Positions 39,152 through 47,023 of a stretch of DNA of 64,000 nt are shown here, one piece after another. Source of the stretch: Pueribacillus theae (GTDB lineage: Bacteria; Bacillota; Bacilli; Bacillales; UBA6769); NCBI RefSeq assembly GCF_003097615.1, contig NZ_QCZG01000003.1, positions 1-64,000 of the forward strand. Reading direction: 5' to 3'. The translations under genes and the position numbers were made by a program. Within the stretch, counting starts at the first letter, position 1; each line of letters opens with the position of its first letter. Below the pieces are notes generated by a model that worked only from the letters and a program-made list of their open reading frames with translations, was not told the origin of the DNA and did no database searches.

Positions 39152-39173
39152 TGTTGAATGCTTTTGTTGAATG
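39152..39173. promoter_or_regulatory. direct-repeat operator candidate for the DeoR regulator
   Basis: TGTTGAATG occurs twice (39152-39160 and 39165-39173), 13 bases apart start to start, 63-84 bases upstream of the SDR start. DeoR-type repressors commonly use repeats of about this size. Confidence 0.4.
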
Positions 39174-39253
39174 TTGTTTATTCTTTTGGAATTTAACTTG
39201 CCAGTACATATATATAAAGGTTGAAGTGAAAATATACTAAAAAACGCACAAAA

Positions 39254-39285
39254 AAAAGACACCCCACTATAATGGAATGTCTTTT
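39254..39285 (-). terminator. terminator of the ADH/ALDH operon
   Basis: AAAAGACA (39254-39261) pairs with TGTCTTTT (39278-39285), with an inner CCA/TGG pairing. On the minus strand it is followed by eight Ts. Confidence 0.75.
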
Positions 39286-39295
39286 ATTGCTATTT

Positions 39296-39432
39296 GGCTT
39301 TGTTATTGTTGATAACCCTGTGGGTACGATTTACCTTCCGAGAAGCGGGTTTTCCTAACGAAAAAAAGGTTCTCTTCAGGCAAAATCGTCCCCGCTGAGG
39401 TTCATGGATCAACATTAGTTATTAACAAAGCC
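39296..39432 (+). repeat. MITE-like repeat family 1, intact copy B
   Basis: 137 bp with imperfect terminal inverted repeats: GGCTTTGTTATTGTTGAT at the left and ATCAACATTAG plus TTATTAACAAAGCC at the right. The interior carries TACCTTCCGAGAAGCGGG and TTCTCTTCAGGCAAAATCG, shared with the inverted copy C (56938-57077) and in part with copy A (2500-2625). Confidence 0.75.
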
Positions 39433-39438
39433 TACTAT

Positions 39439-40932
39439 TTAAAAAAGGGTCATCGGCCGATCGTTCAAGTCACAAATAACTGTTTTTGTTTCCAAATAAC
39501 TGTCAAGCGCATGGATTCCCATTTCACGGCCCAAACCGCTCTGTTTATATCCTCCAAAAGGAGCGGTAGGTGAAAGTACTTGGTACGTGTTAATCCATAG
39601 CGTCCCACTCTTCACTCGTTGCGCCATGCGAAGCCCTCTTTTAATGTCACGGGTCCAAACCGCAGCAGCTAAACCATAGATTGTATCGTTTGCAATTTGC
39701 ACCGCTTCATCATCGTCTTTAAAGGGAATCACGCTGACGACTGGACCGAAAATTTCCTCACGCGCGATGCACATGGATTGATCGACATCTGCAAATACCG
39801 TCGGTTCAATGAAGTAGCCTTCTCTGGCGCCATCGGGAACACGGCCACCGGCCAATAGCCGTGCCCCTTCCTTCTTCCCGGTTTCAATATATTGTAGGAT
39901 TTTTTCGTGCTGTTCTTTGCTAATGACTGGGCCTAAATCATTTCTTGAAATCGATCCAGGTCCCACTTTTAATTTTTTTGCCTTTGTTACTAATTGTTCC
40001 GTAAAAGATTCATAGATTGATTCATGAACGAGAATTCGGCTTCCGGCTTGGCAGACTTGCCCAGAGTTGTAAAAAATACCGAATAAAGCACTTTTTGCCG
40101 CATGTTCAATGTCTGCATCTTCAAAAATAATGTTTGGTGATTTTCCTCCAAGTTCAAGTGATACCCTCTTAATGTTGGCAGCGGCACTCTCTAAAACTTT
40201 TCGTCCTGTAGACGTTTCTCCGGTAAAGGCAATTTTCGGGATATCCGGATGGCGTACAATTGCTTTTCCAGCTTCATCTGTGCCTGTCAGGACGTGAAGC
40301 ATGCCATCCGGTACACCCGCTTCTTTACATAATTCAGCTAACTTAAGTGCTGTTAAAGGGGTTTCAGGTGCAGGCTTTAGAATCGCCGGGCAACCCGCGG
40401 CTAATGCCGGGGCCAGCTTCCAAGCAGGCATAATCAACGGAAAATTCCATGGTGTAATTAATCCCGCTATTCCAATTGGCTCTTTCATCGTCCATGCCAT
40501 ATGATTTGGCGGTGCCCCTGTTAACGAGAATGGCACCATCTCGCCTTTTGGCTGAACAACGAGTGAAGCAAAGAAGTCAAAGCAATCGGCAGCCATTGGA
40601 ATTTCTACAAATAAAGCCATATTTTGCGGCATCCCATTTTCACGTGTCATGATTTTTGCGAGTTCAAAATTATTTTTTCGAATAAGCTCTCCGATTTTAT
40701 GTAAGATTCTTCCTCGTTCAAGTGCAGGCATCGAAAGCCAGCGGTTCTCATGAAATGTCTTTAAACCGATTTGTACGGCTTCTTCAACATCTTGCTCATT
40801 CGCCTTGGCAACTTTTGCTGTCACTTCCCCAGTCGCAGGATCGATCACCTCAAATGTTTCCCCTGAGGCAGAGGCCTTCCATTGGCCTCCGATAAACAAC
40901 TCTGCTTCTTTTGTTTCCATTGAAATCACCAT
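39439..40932 (-). CDS. NAD(P)-dependent aldehyde dehydrogenase
   Basis: Predicted 497-residue non-acylating aldehyde dehydrogenase that makes a carboxylate. LELGGKSPN holds the general-base Glu, SGQVCQAGSR the catalytic Cys and PWNFPLIMPAWKLAPALA the cofactor region. FGGYKQSGLGREMG is the C-terminal motif. ATG at 40932 follows AAAGGAGAG. It trails the zinc alcohol dehydrogenase gene by 97 bases, so the pair likely oxidises an alcohol to an acid. It is not part of the microcompartment operon: a terminator separates them. Confidence 0.9.
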   Translation of the reverse strand: MVISMETKEAELFIGGQWKASASGETFEVIDPATGEVTAKVAKANEQDVEEAVQIGLKTFHENRWLSMPALERGRILHKIGELIRKNNFELAKIMTRENGMPQNMALFVEIPMAADCFDFFASLVVQPKGEMVPFSLTGAPPNHMAWTMKEPIGIAGLITPWNFPLIMPAWKLAPALAAGCPAILKPAPETPLTALKLAELCKEAGVPDGMLHVLTGTDEAGKAIVRHPDIPKIAFTGETSTGRKVLESAAANIKRVSLELGGKSPNIIFEDADIEHAAKSALFGIFYNSGQVCQAGSRILVHESIYESFTEQLVTKAKKLKVGPGSISRNDLGPVISKEQHEKILQYIETGKKEGARLLAGGRVPDGAREGYFIEPTVFADVDQSMCIAREEIFGPVVSVIPFKDDDEAVQIANDTIYGLAAAVWTRDIKRGLRMAQRVKSGTLWINTYQVLSPTAPFGGYKQSGLGREMGIHALDSYLETKTVICDLNDRPMTLF

Positions 40933-41029
40933 GATTTCTCTCCTTTCTCTACGTATCAAATTTGCTTATTCTATTAAAAAATCGTTAAATCCGTAACGTT
41001 AAAATAGATTATCAGAAGCTGAAGCATCT

Positions 41030-42130
41030 TTAATCGAATCGAATCACACCACGGATATTCTTTCCAGCCTTCAAATCATCAAAGCCTTCGTTGATTTGTT
41101 CTAAAGAATAGATTTTGCTTACAAGAGGTTCAAGCTTCAGTTTTCCTGCCGCATTCAAATCAAGCAATTTCGGATAGTCCACAGATGGATTGCCTTGTCC
41201 CAGCCACGATCCAGTCAAAGTTTTGGTTTGCGAAGGAAGTGAAAATGCATTGATCGTTACATTTTCATTAGGGGCAGGAAGCCCAACAATCACTGTCATG
41301 CCTGTCTTTCTTGTAATATTGTAGGCCTGTGCCATCGTCTCAGGCCTGCCGATCACTTCGAATGCATAGTCGACACCCAGCCCATCGGTTACATCAAGTA
41401 CCGCGCTAACGACATTTTTTTCACTGGCATTAATGGTATGTGTGGCACCAAACTGTCTTGTCATTTCTAACTTCTCTGGGATAATGTCGATGGCGATAAT
41501 CTGTTTCGCGCCACATAAAGCTGCCCCTTGAATGGCATTAAAGCCCACTCCCCCTGCACCAATAACCGCAACTGTGCTTCCTGCTTTTACTTTTGCAGTA
41601 TTCACCACTGCGCCAACGCCAGTAATGACACAACAGCCAACAAGCGCTGCCAATTCAAAAGGAACATCTTTTCGAATCGGAATGGCAGCGCTTTCGGGGA
41701 CGACCGTATACTCGCTAAACGTTCCTGTCAACGGAAATTGATGAATTGCTTTCCCATCAACGGAGAATCGTGTTGTCCCGTCAAGCATCGTTCCCATCAA
41801 CGAAATTTTTGAAGCCTCATCGCACATATCCGGACGGCCAATTTTGCAATAATAACATTTTGAACATGAAGGGACCCAGTTCAGTGCAACATGATCCCCT
41901 ACTTTTACACTGGCCACACCTTCTCCGACGGCATCAACAATACCTGAACCTTCGTGGCCAAGTACGATTGGAACCGGCAATGGCAAATGTGCATCAATGA
42001 CGTGCAAATCACTGTGGCATATCCCTGCGGCTTTCATTTTTACCCGAACTTCGCCTTTGCGAGGCTCTTCTAACTCGACATCTTCTATTTTTAACTCTTG
42101 CCCATAGTTGTGTAGAACTGCTGCTTTCAA
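41030..42130 (-). CDS. zinc-dependent alcohol dehydrogenase
   Basis: Predicted 366-residue medium-chain zinc alcohol dehydrogenase. Catalytic zinc ligands are C38 (GICHSDLH), H59-E60 (GHEGSG) and the later Cys in VGCCVITG. The structural zinc site is the four-Cys lobe SCSKCYYCKIGRPDMC. The NAD motif is GAGGVGFNAIQG. The layout is that of class-I/III enzymes, with a 21-residue-type insertion. ATG at 42130 follows AAGGGGAGAACACTTTGAAAG... at an acceptable distance. First of a two-gene operon with the aldehyde dehydrogenase. Substrate range unknown. Confidence 0.9.
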   Translation of the reverse strand: MKAAVLHNYGQELKIEDVELEEPRKGEVRVKMKAAGICHSDLHVIDAHLPLPVPIVLGHEGSGIVDAVGEGVASVKVGDHVALNWVPSCSKCYYCKIGRPDMCDEASKISLMGTMLDGTTRFSVDGKAIHQFPLTGTFSEYTVVPESAAIPIRKDVPFELAALVGCCVITGVGAVVNTAKVKAGSTVAVIGAGGVGFNAIQGAALCGAKQIIAIDIIPEKLEMTRQFGATHTINASEKNVVSAVLDVTDGLGVDYAFEVIGRPETMAQAYNITRKTGMTVIVGLPAPNENVTINAFSLPSQTKTLTGSWLGQGNPSVDYPKLLDLNAAGKLKLEPLVSKIYSLEQINEGFDDLKAGKNIRGVIRFD

Positions 42131-42200
42131 AGTGTTCTCCCCTTGTTTTTGTATTTTTAAGCTTTTCTCCTACTACGAAACTTGCGATAGGCCGGCCAAT

Positions 42201-43025
42201 TTAACCGCTCTTACATTGTTCCTTTTCGAGCAACATGAAAGAAACTTGTTTTGCAATTGAGGAACGCATAGCGAGGCGTGAATGATCATTATCCCAAAAA
42301 TCAACTAGATGCTCTGCGCCTTCGATGACGGCAGACTCGGCAGGGACCAAACCATCGTTCATTGTTGGTTTTAAAAATTTCAAAGTCAGCCAAGCAATAT
42401 AGGTTTCACCGATAACTCCCCAATTTCTCTTGAGTTTTCCTTTGGCAAATCCTCGAACGGTATAAATTTTTCCCCCTTTACATAGCGGGGCGCCTTTCAC
42501 TGGAAAACGCTGATTAAAATCTTGCAGCCATTCGGGAGTAAGATTGGCAAAAGCCTTTCTGGCTCCAATCATAAAACCGAGCCATTTATAATAGTTTGCC
42601 AGTGGCGAACCGTGGTGTGGGGTGCCCAATGTGACAAGATTTTTAACCGTATATGGATTATTATAGACATAAAGGCGTGCGACCAGGCCACCCATACTAT
42701 GGGTTATCATATTGAAGTGATTTCCTAAACCATAGTCGTTTTGTAGTATCTTTATTTTTCGTTCAACTTCCTTTGTTTGTGCATGAACGAAATTCGCCCC
42801 AGAACGATAATTGTTTTTACCTATGACATAAACAACGTTTTCATTATAATGCGTGATTTTGACACGTTTAGATTTATTTGTGTAGATGACATAGACATTC
42901 CCTGAACCCCAAATATCTGCAACCGTTTTCAAAAAAGCGTTTCCCCAGCGGTGGATGTTGATCAAGCCGTTAATAAGCACGACATCTTTAGGTTCCTGAT
43001 GCGAGCCACTGTTTGCATCATTCAT
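42201..43025 (-). CDS. alpha/beta-hydrolase, triacylglycerol-lipase-like
   Basis: Predicted 274-residue hydrolase. The nucleophile elbow is THSMGGLVARLY, and VVLINGLINIHRWGNAF holds the oxyanion-hole segment. The catalytic acid and His are probably in NDGLVPAES and DNDHSRLAMR. No signal peptide, so a cytosolic esterase or lipase is expected, although the fold is shared with secreted Bacillus lipases of family I. ATG at 43025 follows AAAGGAAAAGAAAAGGAC. Together with 43066 and 43423 it forms a minus-strand group of three. Confidence 0.75.
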   Translation of the reverse strand: MNDANSGSHQEPKDVVLINGLINIHRWGNAFLKTVADIWGSGNVYVIYTNKSKRVKITHYNENVVYVIGKNNYRSGANFVHAQTKEVERKIKILQNDYGLGNHFNMITHSMGGLVARLYVYNNPYTVKNLVTLGTPHHGSPLANYYKWLGFMIGARKAFANLTPEWLQDFNQRFPVKGAPLCKGGKIYTVRGFAKGKLKRNWGVIGETYIAWLTLKFLKPTMNDGLVPAESAVIEGAEHLVDFWDNDHSRLAMRSSIAKQVSFMLLEKEQCKSG

Positions 43026-43065
43026 GTCCTTTTCTTTCCTTTCAAAAGGCGTGAAACAAAAGGGT

Positions 43066-43404
43066 TCATGATTTGCCTGTCTGATGTTTCTTTAATTCTT
43101 CAATGATTTTGTCAACATCAATGTCTGGAGAACGGCTGTTTAAAAATGCTTCCCATTGTTCCTTTATGTTATATCTCATACGCATCATCCATAGGACTAG
43201 CGGCTGTGTTGAATGATCGCCAAGGAATACTTCTGTAAAAACATCTTTTAATTCTTCTTTCTTGCCTCGTGCCCCATGATCTTTTCCGTTGATTAAATGT
43301 TCTTCAAGAATCCGGGCAATCTCAGGGTTCCCTGGCCCGCCGCTTTGGCGATAAAACGCATCAATTCTTTGAGACATTGTCAATTTTTCTTGTTCCTCAA
43401 TCAA
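43066..43404 (-). CDS. hypothetical protein, 112 residues
   Basis: No family recognised. Soluble, charged and mostly helical, with a Gly/Pro break (QSGGPGNPEIARILEEHL), a basic GKDHGARGKKEELK segment and a C-terminal coiled-looking helix (DKIIEELKKHQ). Start TTG at 43404 has GGAGGG at 7 bases. An internal ATG lies nine codons later. It sits between the AarF-type kinase (18 bases upstream) and the lipase-like gene, so it is probably cotranscribed with both. Confidence 0.55.
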   Translation of the reverse strand: MIEEQEKLTMSQRIDAFYRQSGGPGNPEIARILEEHLINGKDHGARGKKEELKDVFTEVFLGDHSTQPLVLWMMRMRYNIKEQWEAFLNSRSPDIDVDKIIEELKKHQTGKS

Positions 43405-43422
43405 TTAAAATCCCTCCTTTTG

Positions 43423-45195
43423 CTAGAATAGCGAACGGTATTTCCTCGTACGGAATAATCGCCAAATAATAAATAGAACTAAAATAACGGAAGTAATGAT
43501 ACCGATACTGCCGATTGTTTCCGCTTTCAAACCGAAAAACGTTGCATTTGGCATACTTGACACGATAAGGCCAGTTGCAATAATAATGGCAAAGGCAATA
43601 AGTGATAGTGCAAGGCGATTCGTAATCTGGTTTACAAGATTTCTAGTAAGGACATCCGGCTGCACTTGCAAATTAAATTGAACCTTGTTATCTGCTAAAT
43701 TTTCCATAATTTTATTCGCCCGTCTAGGAAAAGTAGCGACAAGCTTGGAAGTTTCAGAAAGCAAACTAGCATTTGAACGATAATTAAATCGTTTTTTAAG
43801 CATGCTTTTTAAAATCGGCATTTCACATGCTTCAACGACTTGCCCATAGGAGATTTCTGGACAAATCCAGCGAGCGGCTCCCTCAGTCGCAGAAAAACCT
43901 TTTGCCCATAAAGCAAGGCCATTAGGGACTTTACAAAAGTTTTTCAACCCTATACTTGTTGCTTCTAAGACGAGACGTCCGTAATTATAACGTTCATTCC
44001 CTTGATTGGAATAGACATAATTAAGGACAAGGCTTTTCAATTCATCTTTCAGCTTGACCAAGTCCGTATATTTGGTTGGCGACATCAGTTCAAGATAGAC
44101 TTCTGCTGCATCTTCAGCTTGATTCAACTGGATATGCATAATGACTCTCATTAAGATTTGAGCCATCACACTATCCATCCGGCCAGTCATCCCCCAGTCA
44201 ATGATGACAGCTTTTTTTGTATGTTTGTTTATCATAATATTCGAACCATGCGCATCAGCGTGGTAATGCCCATCCAGCATCGTCTGCACATAGAGATGAA
44301 TGAGGTCAATCATAATCTTTACTCTTTCTTCAAATGTAAAGAAATCAACTGGGAAATCTTTTATAAGCCATCCATCAATAAACTCCATGATCAAAATATT
44401 CTTTGTTGCATCATAGACAAGCGGAATATCAACAAACTCTGTGTAATTTCGGTGAAGGCCGCGCATTTCTTCCATTTTTCGCGCTTCCTCCACCATATTA
44501 AGCTCATCCATCGCACTGCTGTAATAATCATCAATTAACCCATTTAAATCTAGGGCAGCAGCCAGTTCCGGAGGTAAGCGCCTTTGCAGTTTTTTCGTTA
44601 TTTTCTTAATAAAAGTAATATCAGTTTGAAATAACTTTTCGACGGTAGGCCGAACGACCTTCACTGCAACGGTCTTTCCATCCCTCATTCCAGCCTTATA
44701 CACTTGTGCAAGCGATCCTGAACCAAGAGGTTTGTCATCTATCCATTCAAATGTCTCTATCCCATCCGGGAGTTCTTTTTCAATCATGTATTGAATCTTG
44801 CTAAATTCAATTGCAGGAACCTCATCCAATAACTTTTCCAATTCCAGTGTAATCGGCTCAGGCAAGAGATCTTGCCTCGTTACTAATACTTGGCCAAGTT
44901 TAATAAATGTCGGTCCAAGCTCTTCGAAGGCAAGCCTCAACCGTTCTCCAATCTTATGCAGCTTTTCATTTTCTGACTGGCTGCGTTTCCCCCTTCCAAA
45001 AATTTTGCTTGTGACAGGATCTTTAACGATTAATCCCAGCCCGTTTTTCGCGAAAATGGAAATGATTTTCCGGCGCCGCCTGCGTATTGTAATTGAAGCT
45101 TTTTCCTTTTCAATGGCTTCTTCTATTGCAGAAAATGAAGCCATATCTTTCTTCGTTGTTTCTCCCTGAGAAACTACTTCTTTTAACGCACTCAA
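43423..45195 (-). CDS. AarF/UbiB (ABC1) family protein kinase-like protein
   Basis: Predicted 590-residue member of the UbiB atypical kinase family. FIKLGQVLVTRQDLLP contains the KxGQ motif, GSGSLAQVYKA the altered nucleotide loop, HYHADAHGSNIMI the catalytic loop and IIDWGMTGRM the DFG-equivalent. Two transmembrane segments end the protein (IAFAIIIATGLIVSS and IGIITSVILVLFIIWRLF). Bacterial UbiB proteins support isoprenoid-quinone or lipid metabolism by an ATPase activity. Here the organism presumably makes menaquinone. TTG start at 45195 is chosen because GAGGAGGG lies 9-10 bases upstream. It leads the group that continues with 43066 and the lipase. Confidence 0.82.
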   Translation of the reverse strand: MSALKEVVSQGETTKKDMASFSAIEEAIEKEKASITIRRRRRKIISIFAKNGLGLIVKDPVTSKIFGRGKRSQSENEKLHKIGERLRLAFEELGPTFIKLGQVLVTRQDLLPEPITLELEKLLDEVPAIEFSKIQYMIEKELPDGIETFEWIDDKPLGSGSLAQVYKAGMRDGKTVAVKVVRPTVEKLFQTDITFIKKITKKLQRRLPPELAAALDLNGLIDDYYSSAMDELNMVEEARKMEEMRGLHRNYTEFVDIPLVYDATKNILIMEFIDGWLIKDFPVDFFTFEERVKIMIDLIHLYVQTMLDGHYHADAHGSNIMINKHTKKAVIIDWGMTGRMDSVMAQILMRVIMHIQLNQAEDAAEVYLELMSPTKYTDLVKLKDELKSLVLNYVYSNQGNERYNYGRLVLEATSIGLKNFCKVPNGLALWAKGFSATEGAARWICPEISYGQVVEACEMPILKSMLKKRFNYRSNASLLSETSKLVATFPRRANKIMENLADNKVQFNLQVQPDVLTRNLVNQITNRLALSLIAFAIIIATGLIVSSMPNATFFGLKAETIGSIGIITSVILVLFIIWRLFRTRKYRSLF

Positions 45196-45354
45196 TATTC
45201 TGTCCCTCCTCGCCTTAACGGTTATGACTCCATTTTAACGAATAGAAAAACCTCAATTTCTTTCATCATAGCTTTGTCGACAATGTTCATCAATTCCGTT
45301 AAAAGTAGTACTTTCTCGTATCGACCCCTAGATCTGTCGCATTATTGACAAAAA

Positions 45355-45363
45355 TGTTATAAT
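45355..45363 (+). promoter_or_regulatory. extended -10 promoter of the LuxR-type gene
   Basis: TGTTATAAT (45355-45363). A TTGACA lies too close to serve as -35 for this -10. The ribosome binding site follows about 80 bases later. Confidence 0.4.
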
Positions 45364-45457
45364 ATTCTCACATAATTAAAATAAGCAAAAAAGGGGTATG
45401 CACCTTTACTTCATTTTTATTTATTTTAAACAGCAAAATAAAAAGGAGGTAAAAAAT

Positions 45458-46966
45458 GTGTATCAGACGTTGAGCCAACAAATGAATGATTTCATGAAAA
45501 ACGGGTTTGATGTGATACTAGAACATCAAGATACTATACTAGCAAAATGGAATGACCGATTAATCCAAATGCAACAAAGGAAAAGTAACTCTGCTCCACT
45601 TTTAGAATCTGTTGTTGATTTTTTTTCACAATGGCTGTTTTCAGAGAATGAAAGCATTGAAGATTTTTTTATAGAATTAAAAGAAAACTGGAAGAACATC
45701 GATCATTCTCCATCCAGTGAATTAATCTTTTTTATTACATTATTAGAAAATGCTGTTCATGAGACGATTCAGTCAAATGGCAATGATTCCTATTGGAAAC
45801 ATCAATCTGTACAATATTTATTTTCAAAAATAAGTGAAGAGCTATTTGGAGAATCAACCCGTGAAAATCTTGATATGAATACGTTTCTTGAGCAGCTTGT
45901 TCATTCACGCCAGATTAAAATTGATTGGGTTGCTACATTAGTTAAAAGCGATGGTGGTTTTCGGGTTATGAAAGTTTACAGCAAAAAAGATCTACCACCA
46001 GATTTCGCCGAAAAAGAGATTACTGCAAACTCTTTATTTGCTTTGTCGGAACTATTACTTGATCTCATTCCTTCAGAATCCGGAAAAACTTTTCCTATTC
46101 CTTGGGAAGAGAAAATCTTACTCTTTTGCACGGAAGAAACAGAATCACAGATCCTCCCGTTTATAACCTATACGTTGCAAATGTTTCAAACTGGGGAACG
46201 AGCATTAAAATCAACGAAAGAAGAACAGTTATGGAAAGACTCCGTCATTTTGTTTAACGAGTGGATTATGCGTTCAAAAACATTGAATGAGGCGCTTGAA
46301 AATATTACATCAGGTTTCGTCAATTACTTGCCATTTAAACGATGTGGGCTCTTTTCGTATTCAAACACAGAGCAAATCGGTTTTGGGCTTTATGGACATC
46401 ATTTGAACACTGAACTTATTCAAAAGATTAACGAAGATATTAATAATCTTCCAATCATTAAAAAATCACTTCAAAAATTACAGCTGCTCGGTGAGCGCAT
46501 AAAAAAAGTCCACCCTATTTATATGGCGGAAGCATCAGGCGGATTGCCTATTCAATATGTTCAACAGTTTGAGCTTAAATCGATCGTCATTGCTCCGATT
46601 TATGTGCCTTCAGAAAGTAAACTCATTGGAGCAGCGTTTTTGGACCAAGGGCCTGGGCAGCAATTTGAAGTATCACGTGACACCTATACGACATTAATGA
46701 AATTTGGACAAAGTGCTGGCGAAATTTTGGCCAAATTTGGGGCTGTGAACCGGAAGAATACATCCAATGGGCTTACCCATTTATCCTCTCGTGAAATTGA
46801 AGTTTTAAAATTAGTGGCTGAAGGGGCTTCTACAATTGAAGCAGCCGATCAGCTCCATTTGAGCGAATATACAGTTCGTGACTATATTTCCACGATTATG
46901 CAAAAAATGAACGCGAAAAACCGCACAGAGGCCATTGTAAAAGCGATTCGAAGCGGAATTATTTAA
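45458..46966 (+). CDS. LuxR-type transcriptional regulator
   Basis: Predicted 502-residue regulator. The C-terminal ~65 residues form a LuxR/GerE helix-turn-helix (LSSREIEVLKLVAEGAS, AADQLHLSEYTVRDYISTIMQ, split here). The N-terminal ~300 residues show no enzymatic motif. The middle (about 270-430) looks like a GAF-type sensory fold (FVNYLPFKRCGLFSYS, IAPIYVPSESKLIGAAFLD). Start is GTG at 45458 with a strong GGAGGT at 7-8 bases. The longer frame runs through the promoter. It is alone on the plus strand between minus-strand operons and may control the AarF or the DUF6230 group. Signal unknown. Confidence 0.75.
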   Translation: MYQTLSQQMNDFMKNGFDVILEHQDTILAKWNDRLIQMQQRKSNSAPLLESVVDFFSQWLFSENESIEDFFIELKENWKNIDHSPSSELIFFITLLENAVHETIQSNGNDSYWKHQSVQYLFSKISEELFGESTRENLDMNTFLEQLVHSRQIKIDWVATLVKSDGGFRVMKVYSKKDLPPDFAEKEITANSLFALSELLLDLIPSESGKTFPIPWEEKILLFCTEETESQILPFITYTLQMFQTGERALKSTKEEQLWKDSVILFNEWIMRSKTLNEALENITSGFVNYLPFKRCGLFSYSNTEQIGFGLYGHHLNTELIQKINEDINNLPIIKKSLQKLQLLGERIKKVHPIYMAEASGGLPIQYVQQFELKSIVIAPIYVPSESKLIGAAFLDQGPGQQFEVSRDTYTTLMKFGQSAGEILAKFGAVNRKNTSNGLTHLSSREIEVLKLVAEGASTIEAADQLHLSEYTVRDYISTIMQKMNAKNRTEAIVKAIRSGII

Positions 46967-46982
46967 TAAGTGGGAAAATTAT

Positions 46983-47022
46983 AAAACGGAAAGGTGATGA
47001 TTTGATTCACCTTTCCGTTTTT
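46983..47022. terminator. bidirectional terminator
   Basis: ACGGAAAGGTGA (46986-46997) pairs with TCACCTTTCCGT (47007-47018), with A and T runs on the outsides. It separates the LuxR gene from the convergent coiled-coil gene. Confidence 0.85.
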
Positions 47023-47023
47023 T

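Larger units (their letters stand above)
39090..39438. other. intergenic region with BMC operon promoter, terminator and repeat
   Basis: From the operon outward: two direct repeats (39152-39173), AT-rich promoter DNA without an unambiguous -35/-10 pair, the terminator of the upstream aldehyde dehydrogenase operon (39254-39285) and repeat family 1 copy B (39296-39432). Confidence 0.6.

Noticed and set aside
39439-42130. Alcohol and aldehyde dehydrogenases as part of the BMC cargo
   Set aside because: A strong terminator and a repeat separate them from the operon, the aldehyde dehydrogenase is non-acylating, and neither has a targeting helix.
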